From Hirsutella rhossiliensis (taxonomy: Eukaryota; Ascomycota; Sordariomycetes; Hypocreales; Ophiocordycipitaceae), in the NCBI RefSeq assembly GCF_020360975.1, contig NW_025408671.1, positions 5,022,001-5,086,000 of the forward strand: DNA of 64,000 bases. Direction: 5' to 3'. Positions within the stretch are counted from its first letter, which is position 1, and every line of letters begins with the position of its first letter. Below are positions 59,264-64,000 of this stretch, piece after piece. The translations under genes and the position numbers were made by a program. The notes below the pieces were generated by a model. It searched no databases. It was not told the DNA's origin and saw only the letters and a list, made by a program, of their open reading frames with translations.

Positions 59264-62076
59264 CTATGTGATGGGCGCGAGAAAGGGGCTGACCATGAGC
59301 TCGTCGGCGCTGGGCCGCAGGTTGTGGTCAATCTCAAACGTCTGGCTCAAAAAGTCCTGCGCCTCCTGGCTGGCCTGCTCGGGAACCGTCGGCGCCGCCT
59401 TGCCGCCGCCAATCTTGAAAATGGCCTGCAGCTGGCTGCAGTCCGGGTACGGGTGGTTGCCCGTCATCATCTCCACCACCAGGCAGCCCAGCGACCAGAT
59501 GTCGGCCTTGCGCGTGTACGACGTCTGCTTCACCACCTCGGGCGCCATCCAAAACACGGAGCCCTGCAGCGACGGCCGGTGCTTGTTGTTGTTGGCCCCG
59601 CTCAGTATGTTGGACGCCTCGAGCTTCTTGGAGATGCCAAAGTCGGAGATCTTGATGGTGCCCTTGTTGTCCACCAGTATGTTGGCACCCTTAATGTCCC
59701 GGTGGATGATGTCGCGGTTGTGCAGGTACGACAGGCCCGTCAGGATCTGCCGCACAAAGCTGCGCACCAGCGGCTCCGGCAGCGCCCCGTACGAGTTGAG
59801 CATCGTCTGCACCGACCCGCCCGGCACGTACTCGAGGAAAATGTTGAGCTTGTCGGCCGACGAGCTGCACCCGAGATACTGCACAATGTTGGGGTGCCGC
59901 AGCTCCCGCAGCAGGCTGATCTCGCGCTTCAACGCGTCAATCATGCTCTTCTTGCGCGTGTCGCTTTGGCTGTTAGCACCGGGCGCCGGCGTCTCCACCT
60001 GCTTCACCGCCAGGAGCTCTCCCGTCACGGCGTGCAGCGCCAGGTACACGGACCCAAACGAGCCCTGCCCGATGAGAGCCCCCTTCATCCACTTGTTGTC
60101 GTCCCACGACTCACCGGCGAGAAAACTCTGCAACTCCTCGTCCGCCTCCTCCCCGTCGTCCGTCAGCGCCTGCTTCAGGTCCTGGAACGACCCGGATGTC
60201 ATGGAGCTGTCGGCGAAGAAGCTCGACCTCGTCGTGTTACCGTCGGGATCCGTCACGCTCACCGCCGCCGTGTCCGACCCGCTCTCGGTAAACGACACGT
60301 ATGACTTGCGGTCGGGCTCGTGCGCCGATTCCTCCTGCAGCGTGTCGAGCATCGACGACGCAATCGAGTCTCGGCTGTAAAAGTGCGGCATGCGCCCGTG
60401 CGTCGAGTCGCTGGCCCGCACCTTGGCCACGTGCGCGCTGCCATTGTTGAGCCAGGCGTCGGCAATGGTCGGGATCGGCGGCGCGTCCTGGATGCTGGAC
60501 GCGAAGCTGAGGTTGCTGGCCACACTGAGCCGGCTGTTGACCTTGCTCAGACGCGACGACCGCCTCATGGACAGCCGGGCCGTCCGGTCAATGTCCTCGC
60601 GGGGGTGGTCGGGGAAGTAGGACGTCAGGTCCGAGGCGATGAGCTCGCTCGGCGGGCGCAGTCCGCCAAACTGGCGGAGGCCGACCTTGCGGCGCTGCGG
60701 CTTTCGCGACGAGTCGCTCGTAGACGGTCGCTCCAGGTCCTTGGCCGCCTGCGATACGGTGCGCTCCCGGTCCTGGAAGGAGATGGGGGACAGCGGCTGC
60801 TGGAGCTGGTCGTTCCACTTCTCGCCCAGCACCTTTTGCACCTTGAGCTGGCTTCGCTTGTCCACCGACTCAAGCGCCTTGGCGTGTTTTTGCTGCTCCT
60901 CCTCCATGGCGATGGCGGCGGCGCGCTGGAGCTCGGCATCGCCAGGCTCCGCGGCGGGGACCCTTCGCAAGATGAGACGGTTCCGCTCCGGGCGACGCTG
61001 GTCTTTGATGATGCGCCAGAGCTCCGTGTCCCCCAGGCGCCGACACTGGGTCGGATCGGGGTCGATGCCGGTCAGGACCCAGAAGCAGTAGTTTCGCTCG
61101 TGGTCCTCGCGGAGGGCAAATTTTCGCAGCGTCACGCGCATGACATCCTCGCAGGTGCTGCAGCCGGCAATCTTGACCACCTTTGTGACGCCCCCGGTCG
61201 AGATGACTCGGATGACGTCTTGGTTTTGCGGCAGGGCAGCCATCAGCGAGCCGTCCATGCTCGAGTTGTTCCTGGTATGCGTAGTCGCCAGGCGTCCGGG
61301 CGGGCCATCCGAGGACGAGGCAGGCAGTCTGGACGAGACGGTGCCGGATCCGATGCCGTTGACGAAGCCGGCGCCAGGGGGGAAGCGCGGCTGCCGAGCT
61401 GATTAAGGAAAAGTTAGCACCGCTCATGGGGTGAAGATGGAGGGGAGGGTGGCTTACCAGTATCGAGCGACGCGGACAGGTCGATCTGACGCGAGTATCG
61501 CTTGTTGGTGGTGGACATGGGCGTCGTACGCGCGCTGAGTTGTCTCGCAGGGTCACTAGAGGCCGGGGCGGAATGGATCTCAAGCGCAGCAAAGGATTCC
61601 TAGGTCACGGCCTGTCAGCGATAGCGGGCGACCGAGTCAAGCGGGGGCCAACTGACCCTATTACGCTTCTTCTGGTTGGCATGGGCCTTGGTCCTCAGCT
61701 TCTTGATGCCGAGGAAGAGGCGGACGCGGTCGCCGACCTTGTCGATGCCCATTTCCTGGAGCACCGCCTTGTCGAGCTCCAGCAGATTCTCGCCATTGAT
61801 GTGGTTCTTCCTGAAGAGCTTTTCGTAATCGCCGCAGTTGATGCTCCGTAGATAGTCGGCCACGCGGTCCTCGTCCCAATGCTTCACCGAGTTAGGGCCG
61901 TCGGCGTCGGAGAAGTCGGACTCTGTGGGGCTGGGATACGTCTGGGTTCCGGCGGCCGAAGGGGGGACTCTCCGCGACGTCGCGGGCAGGGCAGACGAGG
62001 GCGGTGCGCTGCTGGAGACGGTGGCCGAGGAGCCGAGGGCGGCCGAAAAGGGCGTTTTGGACGCGAGCATGGCCAT
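59264..62076 (-). CDS. STE11: MAP kinase kinase kinase Ste11 (NRC-1/Mst11 type)
   Basis: Three exons on the minus strand, 62076-61657, 61599-61458 and 61398-59264, encode 898 aa. An N-terminal SAM domain (about residues 64-128, VKHWDEDRVADYLRSINCGDY) precedes a short linker with NKRYSRQIDLSASL. A Ras-association/RBD-like domain follows (about 248-340), then a long disordered part. The C-terminal kinase domain (about 629-893) has GQGSFGSV, AVKQVE, HRDIKGANILVDNKG, SDFGISKK and GSVFWMAPEVVKQ. Introns are 57 and 59 nt. Ste11 activates Ste7-type MAPKKs in the pheromone/filamentation (Fus3/Kss1-type) pathway, with Ste50 binding through SAM. This pathway controls mating, hyphal fusion and host infection in filamentous fungi. 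Confidence 0.95.
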
Positions 62077-64000
62077 GGTCTGGGGGAGGTGACGGAACAG
62101 CCAGCCGTCGCCGAATGTGGGTGGGTGAAGAAAGGCGGGCGGACAATGCGTCCAGGAGTCGGTGCTCGTTGGCCTGTCGCGAGGGTTCTGGCGACGAAGA
62201 CGAGGCGAGACGGCGAAGAGGTGGCAAGGACGAAAGAGTTCGTTTGCCGTAGCGAGCGAACTTTTTCTCCCCTGTTCGTTTGAGCCGCCGAGCTTCCGGG
62301 CCGGCAGAGACGGCGGCAAAACAGCTCAAGGGCGAGGAAAGCGAGAGCGAGCGAAGAACAAAGAGAGAGAAAAGTGAGATGCGGCAGCAGCAGCAACGCG
62401 GGCGACGGGCAATAGCACGAGGAGGAAACGGACGAGGAGGGGAGGCGGAGAGGATGATATGTAAACAAGGCGGGCGACGACGGTGGGGAGGGCGGGAGAG
62501 AGACCACGGAGGCCCAGGGATGTGTTTTGTGGCCTCTGCCCGTGGAGGTTGTGAATGGCGAGCAGAGGAACGGATGAAATGCCCGAGGAGAGGACAGAGG
62601 CAAACGGAATGCACGGAGCATTCGAGGTACCCACGGCACGGTTTACAGAGGGGCGGTGCCCCGCCCTGGGCGTCTCTCAGTGGCCGGGGCCAACCTGGTT
62701 GGATGCCATGGCACGGGCACCTCGAACACGGGCTGCGACTCTGGGGGAACCATTGTCTGTCTGCACCTCGCGTCTCAGTAGTCTGTCTTCGTAGGCACGT
62801 CGAGCTTGGCCAGGCGCGAGACGAGATGCGCCGACGCGCGAGAGGGAGTGGATGAGTGGCTGGAAGATTCCGCCTCTGTAAAATTGGCTGGGCCTCGACT
62901 GGCTGGGCCTCGACTGGCTGGTAGCAGCGTCGAGCCACCACCGGAAGACGAGCCACCGCAGGGCCCCGTACCCGCTGTACCGTAGGCGCCTTGCGGTGCT
63001 ACAGTGGGCGCCCGTCCGTCCAGTAGGTGCAATGGGTCGGCCTTCCCCCCGCCCGCTGCTCTCACTGTCCGCTGAGGGCTACAGTACTAGGTAACTACAG
63101 TAATAGCACTGTAGTACCTACTAGTAGCTTGGGGAAGTGAGCTCCGGGCCGTTTACAGTAGGCAGGCAGCCACCCACCCTTCCAGTGGTGCTCCGCGCTG
63201 TAGCAGGCCCCTGTAAAATGCAACCCCCCTCCCCGCCCGCCAAGCGTGCATCCCCTGAATCTCCATCATGCGCGGGCGAGTCGCAACTCGCCGTTTGCCG
63301 GTAGCGAGTTGCCGCCGGTTTTTTACATGCCTCGTTTTCGTGTCTCGTTTGCATGCCTCGTTTTCGTGGCGCGCCAGCTGCCAGCCAGAGAGGGCAAAAG
63401 GTGAAACCGCCCCCGTCTTCCCCCCTCCGTCCTCCCCCCTCCTCCCCGGATGATTGATTGATTGATGGCTGTGTGGTGTGGGCGGCCGACGGGCGATCCT
63501 GACCCGAGACTGCACACCGTGCGGGCCCTGCTGGGACTTCTCGAAGGAGACGAGCACCCTTCTTCCCCTGCCTCGGCATCTTTGACAGCTCGAAAGACTT
63601 TTTTGTTGCATAGTACATACGTACTTTGTTCGCTACCGCGGTATGACGACGGCGTCCTTTGCCCGGGCCATCATATCGCCATGCCCGGAGTCCTCAATCA
63701 AACAACGACGTTGGAGGAGCATCATCATGCAGCGGCGAGACGGAAACTCGGCAATGCCCAAGGCGGCGTTTTGACTCGCTCTGCATCGCATCGTCATGGA
63801 GAGAGGCATATGGCCCAGCTCCGTGCAATCTTGGTTGGTGGTGCGTGAGCACACCGTCTGGTCCACCGGAGTCCTTTGTCGGCCCCGTCTTGGTGGATGG
63901 GTCGATCAACGGGGATCGTCGTCCTTGTTCTTCCCCTTTCAGACGAAGATGAGCCATGAATTACTTGGCGTCTTGTCCTTGCGCGCATGACGCCAGCCGG
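62077..64000. other. Upstream region of STE11, no gene recognised
   Basis: About 1.9 kb to the window edge. An imperfect 31-bp hairpin (AGGTAACTACAGT / ACTGTAGTACCT) lies at 63,089-63,119. Duplicated TGGGCCTCGACTGGC words lie at about 62,888-62,920. ORFs on both strands look like chance frames in GC-rich DNA. A leader of several hundred bases for STE11 is likely. Confidence 0.45.
63089..63119. repeat. Imperfect inverted repeat (hairpin)
   Basis: AGGTAACTACAGT (63089-63101), six-base loop, then ACTGTAGTACCT (63108-63119), one base short of a perfect arm. Flanking TACTAG/CTAGTA extends the symmetry. Confidence 0.7.

Noticed and set aside
60320..61402. 360-codon plus-strand ORF opposite STE11
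   Set aside because: GC-rich shadow frame antisense to a well-supported kinase gene; composition is Arg/Val/Leu-rich with no family pattern.

Overview
The window is a piece of a filamentous ascomycete genome, most likely a Sordariomycete of the Hypocreales. Short GT-AG introns (about 50-140 nt), a SAM-RA-kinase STE11 gene, CBP20, NUP82 and a Kex2-type repeat protein all fit. The exact genus cannot be read from the sequence. It has two sharply different halves.

Positions 1 to about 30,245 are an AT-rich, gene-free block of retrotransposons destroyed by repeat-induced point mutation (RIP). CA and TG dinucleotides are almost absent, so ATG, Trp, Cys, His and Gln codons are lost and reading frames are broken by TAA/TAG. 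Under the mutations I can read: a Ty1/Copia element with its 3' LTR (1-4293); a minus-strand Gypsy gag/LTR copy (4294-6384); a complete Ty3/Gypsy element (6693-15019) whose pol is interrupted by an un-RIPped solo LTR of the same family (11354-11823, TSD TTAAT); a 5'-truncated chromodomain Gypsy copy (about 18,960-21,187); and a head-on minus-strand Gypsy (21,188-26,771) interrupted by a 761-bp tRNA-headed SINE-like retroposon with an exact 15-bp target duplication (23282-24042). About 15.0-18.9 kb and 26.8-30.2 kb remain unclassified.

From 30.25 kb the sequence becomes GC-rich single-copy euchromatin with 14 supportable genes and one gene relic: a DUF3605 (Gig1-like) protein, SND2/TMEM208, APC/C subunit CDC27, histone H4, TRAPP subunit TRS20/TRAPPC2, mitochondrial ribosomal mL60, cap-binding CBP20, nucleoporin NUP82, an unrecognised 419-aa protein, an EBP-type sterol isomerase, a secreted Kex2-processed repeat precursor, a secreted metallophosphoesterase, a PrpF C-terminal relic, a cysteine-containing secreted protein, a gamma-glutamylcyclotransferase-like protein and the MAPKKK STE11. 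They are mostly unrelated housekeeping genes, not an operon or cluster. Three (repeat precursor, phosphoesterase, small secreted protein) enter the secretory pathway and lie within 9 kb.

The most noteworthy items are the repeat precursor with ten Lys-Arg-bounded amphipathic units (48494-50056), the tRNA-headed retroposon, the solo LTR that dates RIP against transposition, the GCA bias of CA sites that escaped RIP, a 27-nt microexon carrying the catalytic His/Glu of the sterol isomerase, and an in-frame 66-nt intron in CDC27 that simple ORF calling would translate.
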